Counted from the stretch's first letter, positions 35,727 to 45,400 are shown. The stretch: 63,201 bases of DNA from Sinomicrobium oceani (GCF_900119185.1 NZ_FPJE01000027.1:1-63201), one strand, 5' to 3'. Translations and numbers: made by a program. Notes: generated from the letters alone by a model not told the origin.

Positions 35727-38612
35727 CTATTTTACATGTATGCCCTCCTGCTCTTCGATGACAAACCTGCTTTCTTCCGGACCGAGATAACTGGGTTTTA
35801 GTCCACCGGTATCAATGATAATCTTCTGCAATACGATTCCCGTATCGAGCATACGAACACGCAGTATATGCTCCCCGGGCGTTTTTATCTGGTGTTCGCT
35901 GACCAGTGTATTGATATTATCCGCAACCCATTTTCCCCATTGCCTGCCATCATTTTCGGAATGCATAGAAACAATCTCGGGAGGGTCATCATCCAGAGAA
36001 ACCGCCAGACGTTTTCCGGCTTCGGAATTCTGATAATTGAGTGTAGGAGAAACCAGAGTATGAATTTTAATGGTACCCGGCGTATTTACGTAAATCCTGT
36101 ATTCAAGCCCATGCCCTTCGTTGTTCAGTACTTCTCTATCGAGAATCACCGGGTAAAGTGTCACGGCAGAACCGGTACGCCCCAGATCGGGTATAATACC
36201 GTATTGAATCCCGGTCAGTTCTTTTTTGGCTGTGAAATGCGCAGCCTCCATAGCAATATACCCGTTTTGTTCTATGAATCCCTTTACGTTTTGCCCGAAA
36301 TAGGTACGAACCGGTACAGCGACCTCAACCTTTTCCTTTCCGGAACGGATGACAACGGAAGTTCCGGTGGCATCAGCAGGGATCTTATCCCAGTCTACGG
36401 TCAGCCATATTCTTTCTTCACCTTCAGTTTCTCCTTCAGTGGAGGAAAGCGTTAACCATGCGGCATTGCTTGTAATGCTGTATTTCAGTTTCTTTTGTCC
36501 GCGATTGAATATATCCAGATAGCGCCTTCCTGTCTGGTATGGTGTTATCTCCGGCGATACCGCTTTTTTCCGGGCTTCCGGCCACCAGGAAGAGGAACCT
36601 TCGACAGCGACACCGAGTCCGGATTTCCGGGACAGTTTTATTTCTTCGACCTTCGGCATGGACTGCTTTTCGGGTTGCTGCCAATAGGTATATCCTATAT
36701 GGGTCTGGCTCATCATATGGTTCCACTTACCATCTCCCATGGTATGGTACGCCTCGGTAAGCTCCTCATCTTTGCGATATAATACTTTCGCGCGCTTCGC
36801 CATCGCATTGGTCGTCGCGCGGCCCTGTTTTGCATACCACCTGTTTTTTGCGACCGTTACATATAGTTCGTTGAGATTGGCACAGGCTTTCACCGGAAAT
36901 GCGACCAACTGATAAAACGCATCTTTATATGATTCGGGCAGTGCTTCATGAATACGGTCTGCCTTTTCGGCCAGCCTGTTGTAATCTTCCACAACCCTTT
37001 CGGCCTCCCGGTAATCAACCAGACTGTATGTATCTGCGTCCAGTAGTTCGGGTTTTCTCCTGCTGTTATATTTGGTATACAGAGAGAGCAATTCCGATAT
37101 TTCCGCAGCGTATTCGGGGCCAAACTGCCTTTCGCTCCAGGATTCCACATATTCTCCAATGCGTTCGGCCGGCCATTTATCGGGCGACCAGGCATAGTCG
37201 AGAAAAAATGACACAGGAAGTTCCATCGGTTTGATGTCCCCTACGTTGACCACCCATATCCTGTCGACACCATGCCGATAGGTCAGGTTCATCTGTTCCC
37301 ATATTCTCGGGATCGGATTGGTGTTGAGCCATTTGTAATTCCGGGGGCCACCTACATAATCAAAATGATAGTACATTCCGTATCCGCCCTTGCGCGGGGC
37401 TGCATAAGGATCGGGCAGTTTCCTGACATTCCCCCAGTTATCATCGCATAAAAACAGGGTGACATCATCCGGCACACGCATACCTTTGTCATAATACTCC
37501 TGAACTTCCTTGTATAAGGTCCATACCTGCAGGGTTTCCTCCGCAGGTTTTCCGGTAACATCACTGATGATCTTTCGCTGATCGTCTATGATTTTCTCCA
37601 GGAGTGCTATATTATTTTCTTCGCTCATGGGCTCATCGCCATCTCCACGCATCCCGAGGGTTACAATGCTTTCGTTAGCACCCATCCTTGCGATACCTTC
37701 TTTCCAGAAGTCCTGTAGCGCAGCCTTGTTGGTCTCGTAATTCCAGGCTCCTTTCCCGTATCGGCTCCATTCTGCATGAGCACGCATGAGAGGCTCATGA
37801 TGAGAAGTACTCACCACGATACCATATTCATCGGCCAGGGTCGCATTCAGGGGATCGTCATCATAAAACGCTCTTCCCCACATGGCAGGCCACAGGAAAT
37901 TTCCCTTGAGCCTTAGGATAAGCTCAAAGACTTTTTCATAAAACTTATGGTTAAACCCTCCGAATTTCTCATGGGCCCAACCGGATAGCGCGGGAGCTTC
38001 ATCATTAATAAATATACCCCGATACTTTACTGCAGGAGTTCCATGGCTGTACCGTTCCTTCCCTAAATAAATATGCTGTTTTTTACGAACAGGTACATCG
38101 GCCCACCAATACCAGGGCGAAACACCGATCTGCTCCGAGAGGTCGTACAACCCGAAGATCGTACCTCTCTTATCGCTCCCTGTGATAACCAGGGCCTGGT
38201 CGACTCCCTCGAAAGGGTGGTCTACAACCCGAATTAAAAAGGTTTCCCATTGTCCCGCAATATCATTGACCCGGAGTTTACCTTCCGCTACGAGTCGATC
38301 GATCCAGGCATTATTTCCTAAAGTTCCCGCAAGAACAACACGTGATGGCAATTTGTCTGTTATCTCGGAGATCTCAGGTGATTTTCCGGTAACACGAAAT
38401 ACATCTTCTCCGAAGTTTTTCAAGGCCCTGACCACTCCAGGATCTTCATCGGCACCGATATAAACAGGCAGGGCTTTCTCTCCGACCAGGGGAAATTTAT
38501 CTCCGTTGTCTTCTGCAGACACCAGAGACTGCCCATGTAATATCCCTGTAAAAAAACACAGGACTATTACGGGAAGCATATATACGTATATTCTAAAGTT
38601 GATCTCAGACAT
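35727..38612 (-). CDS. Glycoside hydrolase family 115 alpha-glucuronidase
   Basis: The 961-residue exported protein has a signal peptide of about 27 residues. The family GH115 core is recognisable from YRGIFINDEAPALSGWAHEKFGG, GNFLWPAMWGRAFYDDD, SHHEPLMRAHAEW and LFLCDDNWGN. A C-terminal beta-sandwich extension (about 660-960) may bind carbohydrate. GH115 removes glucuronic acid or 4-O-methylglucuronic acid from xylan, internally as well as at ends. Its presence is the main reason to read this island as a glucuronoxylan locus. It starts 42 bases after the GH35 gene. Confidence 0.92.
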   Translation of the reverse strand: MSEINFRIYVYMLPVIVLCFFTGILHGQSLVSAEDNGDKFPLVGEKALPVYIGADEDPGVVRALKNFGEDVFRVTGKSPEISEITDKLPSRVVLAGTLGNNAWIDRLVAEGKLRVNDIAGQWETFLIRVVDHPFEGVDQALVITGSDKRGTIFGLYDLSEQIGVSPWYWWADVPVRKKQHIYLGKERYSHGTPAVKYRGIFINDEAPALSGWAHEKFGGFNHKFYEKVFELILRLKGNFLWPAMWGRAFYDDDPLNATLADEYGIVVSTSHHEPLMRAHAEWSRYGKGAWNYETNKAALQDFWKEGIARMGANESIVTLGMRGDGDEPMSEENNIALLEKIIDDQRKIISDVTGKPAEETLQVWTLYKEVQEYYDKGMRVPDDVTLFLCDDNWGNVRKLPDPYAAPRKGGYGMYYHFDYVGGPRNYKWLNTNPIPRIWEQMNLTYRHGVDRIWVVNVGDIKPMELPVSFFLDYAWSPDKWPAERIGEYVESWSERQFGPEYAAEISELLSLYTKYNSRRKPELLDADTYSLVDYREAERVVEDYNRLAEKADRIHEALPESYKDAFYQLVAFPVKACANLNELYVTVAKNRWYAKQGRATTNAMAKRAKVLYRKDEELTEAYHTMGDGKWNHMMSQTHIGYTYWQQPEKQSMPKVEEIKLSRKSGLGVAVEGSSSWWPEARKKAVSPEITPYQTGRRYLDIFNRGQKKLKYSITSNAAWLTLSSTEGETEGEERIWLTVDWDKIPADATGTSVVIRSGKEKVEVAVPVRTYFGQNVKGFIEQNGYIAMEAAHFTAKKELTGIQYGIIPDLGRTGSAVTLYPVILDREVLNNEGHGLEYRIYVNTPGTIKIHTLVSPTLNYQNSEAGKRLAVSLDDDPPEIVSMHSENDGRQWGKWVADNINTLVSEHQIKTPGEHILRVRMLDTGIVLQKIIIDTGGLKPSYLGPEESRFVIEEQEGIHVK

Positions 38613-38653
38613 GGTGTTAGGGTTTGGTTATTTTGAGATACGTTATAATCTGA

Positions 38654-40276
38654 TTATTTATAGCTGTACAGTTCCACTTGCTGTATATCGTAACGGCCGG
38701 CAGGTATACGCAAATGTCTGCCCTGGTGGCTTTGATCTCCATTCATTCTTCTGCCTGGCTTCCAACTTCCATTTTCGTACTTTCCTTCATCTATTCTGGA
38801 TATTCCGGCCTGAGGGGCATTTTTACTCCGGGAGAGAAAAGTAACAACAACTCCTGTTCCGGCGATAATGAATTTACCAGGACCTTTACGGATAATCAAA
38901 GCCCCGCTCTCGGGCCATTCTTCTGCTTTGGCTTCTGGTGACCAACCCAGAATATGATCGTGTTTTGCCACCAGGGTATAATCGCCAAAATGCAGGGTAT
39001 CGACAGCCTCACTTTTGCTCAACCAGACTCCTCTCATGTCACGGCTTCCCACATTTTGTTGAATTTCCGGAGACAACTGGCGGAGCAGCTCATAAACTTT
39101 CCCTATGTTCTCTTCTTCGGGATGCTCGGTTGATTCTATGGAAAAGGGCGAAAATCCCATAGCATGATAATGCCCTATGGCATAAAAAGCTTTGGCCCCT
39201 ACCGATGGTTCAAATCGTATTTCGGGTATAAAAAGGGGATTGTCTTCACGGGTATAAAGATCATTCCAGTACCGAAACCTGGGATTGTAAAAATCCGGGG
39301 AAAGAAAATCGATTTGCGGTGCCGCTGCTTTCCATATATCTATAAGATGAGGTAAAGGCCCACCACTGGGATAATCTCCTGGTCTTACTCCCGGGCGGTT
39401 CAGGGCTGCATTGACAAACATCGGAAGCGGGTATGCTTCCTTCCCGGCTTTAGCTACTTCATCTGCATATCTGGCGAAATACCACGCCATAAAAATTTCG
39501 TCTGTATCCAGTCCCTTTCCGAAAATCTCTTCCCAGCTACCTCTCCATGACGAACCGTTAGATTCCCAACGTGTCCTGAGGAAAGGAGCCAATTCATCCC
39601 GGTTGTTTTTCATATAGGTAATGAGCTCGTCCGGAACTGCCTGTTTAAAAAACCGGTTTGCTTCGGCACTGTGATCCCGGGCATCGGGCAACATTCCTAT
39701 TTCATTTTCTACCTGAACCATAATCACCGTTTGTTCCCCTCCATCCGTTTTCCGCAAGTGGTTCATCAATGCCACAAATGCTTTTTTATCGGCCTCCAGG
39801 TTCTCTCGGGCAAAAGGACTGAGTATTTCCTGTCCTTCTCCCTCCTTACTGGCAGCCCTCGGAAATCGCCTTGCATTTTTCTTGACCCAGACCGGAGCAT
39901 AGCAAGACATGCTGTTCTTCCAGCTACCAAACCAAAGTAAGACCAGCTTGACATCATGTTTCCTTGCGTCACGGATCAGGTTATCTATGAGTTCAAAATT
40001 GAACTTGCCTTCTTGAGGTTCTGTTAATTCCCAATACACCGGGGTTAAAAGTGTATTCAGATTCATTTTTTTGATTTTGGGCCAGATGTTTTCCATATAG
40101 CACATATCGGAGGCACTGGAGTTTCCCAATTCGCCCCCCAAAATCAGAAAAGGCTGGTCTTTGACTACCAGTATTTTTCGTTCTCCCCGTGCGGTCAATT
40201 CCGGAAATTCCTGGGCAAAAACAGGAATATTTACAAAGAACAGCAGCGCGATAAAATATGGATATAATGTATTCAT
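38654..40276 (-). CDS. GH35-like glycoside hydrolase with DUF5597 C-terminal domain
   Basis: The 540-residue exported protein (signal ends near NIPVFAQ) has a TIM-barrel with the GH35-type acid/base Glu192 in QVENEIG and a candidate nucleophile Glu352 in FIPEIRF. The N terminus FLILGGELGNSSAS and the C-terminal half fit the DUF5597-containing group often called beta-galactosidase. In a xylan locus a galactosidase on decorated xylan, or another exo-activity such as xylosidase, is plausible. It is the first gene behind its own promoter at 40320-40357. Confidence 0.8.
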   Translation of the reverse strand: MNTLYPYFIALLFFVNIPVFAQEFPELTARGERKILVVKDQPFLILGGELGNSSASDMCYMENIWPKIKKMNLNTLLTPVYWELTEPQEGKFNFELIDNLIRDARKHDVKLVLLWFGSWKNSMSCYAPVWVKKNARRFPRAASKEGEGQEILSPFARENLEADKKAFVALMNHLRKTDGGEQTVIMVQVENEIGMLPDARDHSAEANRFFKQAVPDELITYMKNNRDELAPFLRTRWESNGSSWRGSWEEIFGKGLDTDEIFMAWYFARYADEVAKAGKEAYPLPMFVNAALNRPGVRPGDYPSGGPLPHLIDIWKAAAPQIDFLSPDFYNPRFRYWNDLYTREDNPLFIPEIRFEPSVGAKAFYAIGHYHAMGFSPFSIESTEHPEEENIGKVYELLRQLSPEIQQNVGSRDMRGVWLSKSEAVDTLHFGDYTLVAKHDHILGWSPEAKAEEWPESGALIIRKGPGKFIIAGTGVVVTFLSRSKNAPQAGISRIDEGKYENGSWKPGRRMNGDQSHQGRHLRIPAGRYDIQQVELYSYK

Positions 40277-40293
40277 AGCTTCTTGGCTTTAAT

Positions 40294-40357
40294 CTTATAG
40301 TCAAAAAGAATATATGATGTAAATATACACAAATATTCCATGCTTGCAATCGGTTGC
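40294..40357 (-). promoter_or_regulatory. Promoter, LacI-type operator and conserved leader of the GH35-GH115-GH43 operon
   Basis: On the minus strand TTG (40347-40349), 19 bases, TATATTTA (40320-40327). The 12-mer operator at 40346-40357 overlaps the TTG. Downstream, 40294-40342 is nearly identical to 45170-45218 in front of SusC (43 of 49 bases by hand alignment) and includes a CTTATAGT half-site at 40294-40301. Confidence 0.68.
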
Positions 40358-40480
40358 GTTTTCTTTTCTGTTAAAAAACCTATCGAACCTATAATTTTTA
40401 AGGGTATATTTTTTCATCTTCAAAATTCCCTGTAGTTTTTAAGACAATACCGCAACATCCGGAAGTAAGATTCAAAAAAA

Positions 40481-40516
40481 ATACCCCGAAAACAGCCTGC
40501 GCTAATTTCGGGGTAT
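40481..40516 (-). terminator. Terminator of the susC-susD operon
   Basis: ATACCCCGAAA (40481-40491) pairs perfectly with TTTCGGGGTAT (40506-40516), and the minus strand continues into seven T. It separates susD from the GH35 operon. Confidence 0.88.
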
Positions 40517-40541
40517 TGCGTACCGTATGAGATCTGCGGGA

Positions 40542-42053
40542 TTAGTACCCGTTGTTCTGATCGGACTGGGAAATGTTATTATTAGCCGCTATTTCTGCCA
40601 GCGGAATAGGATATACTTCACTCTTTCCGACCACAAAATTGGGAATGGTATTTCCCATACCCCATCGTACCAGGTCAGGAAAACGCACCTGCTCCCCGGC
40701 AAGTTCTACTTTCCGTTCGTGTACGATAGCTGCAAATACTTCTTCCGGGGTGGAAACCGGGTATATACTATCCATAGCCGGAGTACCGTAGTTGGGCATG
40801 TTCACCCGGTCACGCACCTCATTGAGGTAGTCGATCGCCACATCCGAATTGCCCAGTGCATTTTCGGCCTCGGCCATCATCAGCAAGACATCGGCATAGC
40901 GTATCACTCGGAAATTGATACTGGAGTTGATATTCTCATTAGCCCTCTTGTAATAATTCTGATACTTTCTCCAGGCGGCTCTTCGCTCCAGGGGAATATT
41001 CACTTCTCCTTCTCCGTTATTAAAAGAATCTCCGTTGAAGTAAAAACTTGCGGTATAGCGCGGATCTCCATCTTCGAACTCATCCAGAAGATCATCGGAA
41101 GGATACACGTTAAACCAGTCGTTCCATCCGTATTCCTGTCCGCGGAGCGTTGCTTCATTCTGCCCTGCTCCGGTGACATCGGAATCCCAAAGGTTCCCTG
41201 CCCCAAGGCTTTCATCATATTCGATCTCAAAGATCGATTCGTCGTTGTGCTCGGTCTCTTCGAGGAAGTTATCTCCGAAATTTGCTGCCAGCGTAAAGTC
41301 GCCGATGATTTCATTAAACGCATCCCGTGCCGGACCGTAATCTTCCCTGTACAGATGTACTTTTCCCAGGAGGGCATAAGCCGCTTCATAAGTTGCCCTT
41401 CCCCATTCGTGTCTTTCACTGAAATTGCTGTAAAGATTTTCTGCGGCAAATTCCAGATCCGGAATGATGACTTCTTCATAAATCTGTTCGGAAGACGTTC
41501 TCGGGAAACCTTCCTGGTCCTCTACAATAACATCGGTTATCATGGGGACATCACCGAATCTCGTTACCAAAAGAAAGTAATACAGTCCACGCAGGAACCT
41601 GGCTTCCCCTATAAACTTGTTTTTGGCTTCGTCGGACATCCCAAAGATATCCCGTATTTTCTGCTCATTGGAGATGATATAATTTGCCTTGTTTATCCCA
41701 CGGAAACAGCTTTCCCAATAGGCCCGGATACCCCCGTGACTCGCATCAAAACTAAAGGCGAGATACTGTTGCTTATCGGCCTCCAATTGTGGATTTCCGC
41801 TATTTTCATGAGAGAGATTATCCATCATAAAAAACATATGCCTTCCCCATAGTCCCTGGGTTTGCAAATTGGCATAAATAGCATTTACTGCCGATATCAC
41901 CTGGGTTTCACTTTCCAGAAAGGTCTGCGAATTGGCCCCGTTGGGATCGGTGAGTTCAAGATCGTCCGTATTACACCCTCCCATAGCCACAGCGATGAGC
42001 AAGGCACAGAAAAGGACTGTCGTAGTGTTTTTATATTTTCTTATAATTTCCAT
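40542..42053 (-). CDS. SusD/RagB-family surface glycan-binding lipoprotein
   Basis: The 503-residue lipoprotein has a signal ending MGGC (Cys27). It carries the SusD N-terminal region (SQTFLESETQVISAVNAIYA) and TPR-like helical body, and the C-terminal block RYADVLLMMAEAEN with ERKVELAGE and RFPDLVRWG. It sits on the outer membrane and caps the SusC channel to capture oligosaccharides, here presumably glucuronoxylan pieces. It starts 19 bases after SusC and ends at a terminator. Confidence 0.95.
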   Translation of the reverse strand: MEIIRKYKNTTTVLFCALLIAVAMGGCNTDDLELTDPNGANSQTFLESETQVISAVNAIYANLQTQGLWGRHMFFMMDNLSHENSGNPQLEADKQQYLAFSFDASHGGIRAYWESCFRGINKANYIISNEQKIRDIFGMSDEAKNKFIGEARFLRGLYYFLLVTRFGDVPMITDVIVEDQEGFPRTSSEQIYEEVIIPDLEFAAENLYSNFSERHEWGRATYEAAYALLGKVHLYREDYGPARDAFNEIIGDFTLAANFGDNFLEETEHNDESIFEIEYDESLGAGNLWDSDVTGAGQNEATLRGQEYGWNDWFNVYPSDDLLDEFEDGDPRYTASFYFNGDSFNNGEGEVNIPLERRAAWRKYQNYYKRANENINSSINFRVIRYADVLLMMAEAENALGNSDVAIDYLNEVRDRVNMPNYGTPAMDSIYPVSTPEEVFAAIVHERKVELAGEQVRFPDLVRWGMGNTIPNFVVGKSEVYPIPLAEIAANNNISQSDQNNGY

Positions 42054-42071
42054 GATATTGTTCTTTTGGCA

Positions 42072-45000
42072 TTAAAAAGATACTTGCAATCCAAGGAACA
42101 GAGACTTGGGTTGCGGATAGTTTCCACGGTCTATCCCTACTTCAAAATTTGAAGTTGCATCATTTACCGTATAGGCTCCTACTTCCGGATCGTAACCGGA
42201 ATAACCGGCCAATGTTATCAGGTTTTGTCCGCTCAGATAAACCCTGAACCTGGAGAACGTACCGTTAAACACTTCTTCGGGAAGGGTATAACCAATCGTA
42301 ATATTTCTTAGCCGGGCATAAGATCCGTCTTCGACAAACCTATCGGAAGCCCGGGTATTGAGTGTTGCTCCCTGTGCTCTCGGAATACTGTTCGATGTTC
42401 CCTCTCCGGTCCACCGGTCGAGTACGCGGGTACTGGCATTAAATAAACGCTGCATCCCTTCGGTGTCGAAAAGCAGGGTGTTAAATACATCATTCCCGGC
42501 GGTTCCGCTTACAAATACGTTAAAGTCGAAATTCTTGTATGCCGCATTGAGATTAAGACCAAAAGTGAGATCCGGGAACGGATTCCCGATTTTCACACGG
42601 TCTTCATCGTTAATAATCCCGTCTCCGTTTTGATCGACCATACGTATATCTCCGGGTTGCGCCCCGGCCTGTGTAGCATGGGCATCCACTTCTGCCTGAT
42701 TCTGAAAGATCCCATCGGTCTGAAAACCAAAAAAATGGAACAGGGATTCTCCGGGTGCTACACGGGTAAGGTTGTCATTTACTCCTGCCACAAAGCTGGC
42801 TCCCGTAATTTCTCCCACGGTTCCCAGGGAAAGTGCTTTGTTTGTGTTTGTCCCGAGGTTGAGATTGGCAGACCATGTAAAATCTCCTTCGTAATCATTA
42901 TACCCCAGGTTGAATTCAAAACCTTTGGTCTCTACAGAACCGACGTTTTCGGTAACAATCCCGGAGTGGGTTCCGAATGAAGGCGGTAAAGGCCGGTCCA
43001 TGAGGAGGTCATCACTTTTATTCTTGTAGTACTCTGCAGACAATGTCACTTTATTATCCCACAGCCCCAGGTCGATACCGATATTTGTCATAGTGGTTTC
43101 CTCCCATTTTACATCGGGGTTGCCTACCCCGGAAGGAGAAGCCCCTATACCGGCCGATCCGTTTATCGGATAAATAAAATTATCTATAATGGTGTAATTG
43201 TAGACATAATCGGCAATATTGTCATTTCCGGTGGTCCCCCAACTCCCCCGGAGTTTAAGGTTGTTAATAGCCGGGACGTTAAAGAAACTTTCTTCACTGA
43301 TCAGCCATCCCCCCGCAAGCGAGTAGAAATTACCCCATCGGTTATTCGGACCGAAACGGGAAGAACCATCGCGACGGATGGAAGCTGCAAGGATATATTT
43401 TTCGTCGTAATTGTAGTTAACACGTCCGAGATAACCGATCCGGGTATATTCCAGAGAATTAGATCTCAGGTTGGATTCGGTATTAGTCAGTTCATTCACA
43501 TCATTACTGATATAATTTCTGCTGTATGCATTGGTATTGGTAGATCTCATCTTTTGCTTTTCCGCCAGTACCAACACTTCCAGATTATGTTTATCTGCAA
43601 AGGTTGCCGTATAATTCAGACTGTTGGTATAAACCAGGGACTTAAACGTTCCTGAATTTTTTTCTATGGAGGCAAAGATCTGGGTATGTGTGGCTCCCAT
43701 ACTGTCATCGTTAAAGGAAGGCACAAATGTATTGTTATTAAAAGTCCGGTAATCCAATCCGGCTTGCGTTTTAAAGACCAGCCCATCGAGTATTTCGTAC
43801 TGGGCATACAAACCTCCGATAATATTAACGGAACGGTTTTCCCGTTGTGGTAACTCGAGTACTCTTACCGGGTTCTCCGCATCCTGCCCGTCTACAGAAG
43901 AATTGGGTCCTTGAAATCCTCCCGGATTATTCGGGTTGTAAATGGGCAGATAAGGAGCCATTCGTATGGCATGCCGGATCACAGAACGTCCGCCGCTATC
44001 ACTTTCGGGATTCTGATTATTGAAAACGATTTGGGCTGTTTCTCCTATTTTCAGCTTACCGAAAGTAAAATTGCTGTTCGCCCGAAAATTATGTCTTTTA
44101 AAGCCGGTATTCCTCAGAATCCCGTCCTGATCGATAAGTCCTGCCGAAATTCTGAAATCGCTGTTTTCATCTCCGCCGGAAATTGCAAAATTGTGTTTCT
44201 GCATTAATCCCGACTGGAAGATAGCATCCTGCCAATCGGTATTCCTGTTGAGCATATCGGCATATTGCGGATCGGTAAGACGCTGGGGAAGCCCGAATGC
44301 TTCTGCAAACTGAGTGTACTGATTGGTATTCATCAGGCCCAGTCTCTTGGTTACAAACTGGGTCCCCACGTAACTGTCTATGGAGAGCGATAATTTGCCC
44401 TGTCTTCCTTTTTTCGTCGTAACCATAACCACCCCGTTCGATCCTTTCGACCCGTAAATGGCCGTGGTCGATGCATCCTTAAGCACTTCGATAGACGCTA
44501 TATCCTGCGGATCGATGTCTGCAAGCCTACCTCCGATCACTCCATCGATGACATACAACGGGTCGTTGTTGTTCATGGTTCCCAATCCCCGTATCCGGAC
44601 AACAGGTGGCTGTCCCGGAGAACCGCTGTTAATCACAGACACCCCCGAAGCCCTTCCCTGCAGGGCCTGCTCCGATGTGGTAACAGGTATACTGGCCATG
44701 GCCTCCGAATCTATAGACTCAATAGCTCCGGTAACCACTCTTCTGGACTGTGTACCGTAACCCACGACGACCACTTCATCGAGTTGTGCCAGGTCTTCTT
44801 CGAGTGTAGCGTTGACCGTAGCACGGCCATCGACAGGCACCCTGACTTTCTTATATCCGATATAACTAATTTCCAGGACAGCATCCGAGGGAACATCGCC
44901 AAGCGAATACTTCCCGTCAAAATCTGTAGTAGTTCCGTTTGAGGTTCCCTGAACTATGATACTTGCTCCCGGCAAAGGACCATTAGCATCAGAAACCATT

Positions 45001-45110
45001 CCTGACACCGTGATATGCTGTCCGTATGAAAAACTCCCGAAAAGGAGTAATACAAGACCGAGCATCACCTGTCGCACTTTACGCTGATTTTCTGAATTTT
45101 GTAAGTACAT
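42072..45110 (-). CDS. SusC/RagA-family TonB-dependent outer membrane transporter
   Basis: The 1012-residue protein has a signal peptide to about residue 30, a carboxypeptidase-regulatory-like domain (about 33-105), the DEVVVVGYGTQ segment (111-121), a plug domain and a beta-barrel ending in the terminal phenylalanine of SLFLGLQVSF. There is no N-terminal secretin or anti-sigma-interacting extension, so it is not an ECF-sigma signalling type. It imports glycans with SusD using TonB energy. No SusE/F-like binding protein is present. Confidence 0.95.
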   Translation of the reverse strand: MYLQNSENQRKVRQVMLGLVLLLFGSFSYGQHITVSGMVSDANGPLPGASIIVQGTSNGTTTDFDGKYSLGDVPSDAVLEISYIGYKKVRVPVDGRATVNATLEEDLAQLDEVVVVGYGTQSRRVVTGAIESIDSEAMASIPVTTSEQALQGRASGVSVINSGSPGQPPVVRIRGLGTMNNNDPLYVIDGVIGGRLADIDPQDIASIEVLKDASTTAIYGSKGSNGVVMVTTKKGRQGKLSLSIDSYVGTQFVTKRLGLMNTNQYTQFAEAFGLPQRLTDPQYADMLNRNTDWQDAIFQSGLMQKHNFAISGGDENSDFRISAGLIDQDGILRNTGFKRHNFRANSNFTFGKLKIGETAQIVFNNQNPESDSGGRSVIRHAIRMAPYLPIYNPNNPGGFQGPNSSVDGQDAENPVRVLELPQRENRSVNIIGGLYAQYEILDGLVFKTQAGLDYRTFNNNTFVPSFNDDSMGATHTQIFASIEKNSGTFKSLVYTNSLNYTATFADKHNLEVLVLAEKQKMRSTNTNAYSRNYISNDVNELTNTESNLRSNSLEYTRIGYLGRVNYNYDEKYILAASIRRDGSSRFGPNNRWGNFYSLAGGWLISEESFFNVPAINNLKLRGSWGTTGNDNIADYVYNYTIIDNFIYPINGSAGIGASPSGVGNPDVKWEETTMTNIGIDLGLWDNKVTLSAEYYKNKSDDLLMDRPLPPSFGTHSGIVTENVGSVETKGFEFNLGYNDYEGDFTWSANLNLGTNTNKALSLGTVGEITGASFVAGVNDNLTRVAPGESLFHFFGFQTDGIFQNQAEVDAHATQAGAQPGDIRMVDQNGDGIINDEDRVKIGNPFPDLTFGLNLNAAYKNFDFNVFVSGTAGNDVFNTLLFDTEGMQRLFNASTRVLDRWTGEGTSNSIPRAQGATLNTRASDRFVEDGSYARLRNITIGYTLPEEVFNGTFSRFRVYLSGQNLITLAGYSGYDPEVGAYTVNDATSNFEVGIDRGNYPQPKSLFLGLQVSF

Positions 45111-45169
45111 AATAAATGATTGAGTTTAGAAAAAGCATATATCATGAAGACTCCTTTAACACACTTTTG

Positions 45170-45233
45170 CTTATAGTCAACATGAATATATGATGTAAAT
45201 ATACATAAATAATTCATCCACACAATCGATTTC
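45170..45233 (-). promoter_or_regulatory. Promoter, operator-like site and conserved leader of susC-susD
   Basis: On the minus strand TTG (45223-45225), 19 bases, TATATTTA (45196-45203). A CG-centred site with half GATTGT lies over the TTG at 45222-45233, in the same register as at 40346 and 32317 but less symmetric. The leader block 45170-45218 matches that of the GH35 operon and carries CTTATAGT at 45170-45177. Confidence 0.65.
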
Positions 45234-45262
45234 TACGCATTAATAGATAATAAAACAGCTAA

Positions 45263-45342
45263 ATATTTATCAAAATACTATATGTGCACGACAACTTTAA
45301 GAGAAAAATTATAATATCAGAAAACCAATATTTATCAAAATA
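45263..45342. repeat. 15-base direct repeat upstream of the susC promoter
   Basis: ATATTTATCAAAATA occurs at 45263-45277 and again at 45328-45342, 65 bases apart, upstream of the susC -33 element. A pair of identical direct repeats about six helical turns apart could bind an activator. It may also be chance in AT-rich DNA. Confidence 0.5.
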
Positions 45343-45400
45343 TATTAAAATAATTGGATACAATGTGCTTCGAAATAAAAAATGAAGGGAGTCAGGGTAT

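Noticed and set aside
40527-41852. 441-codon plus-strand frame opposite susD
   Set aside because: It is antisense to a clear SusD gene, rich in Ile, Phe and His, and has no recognisable domain.
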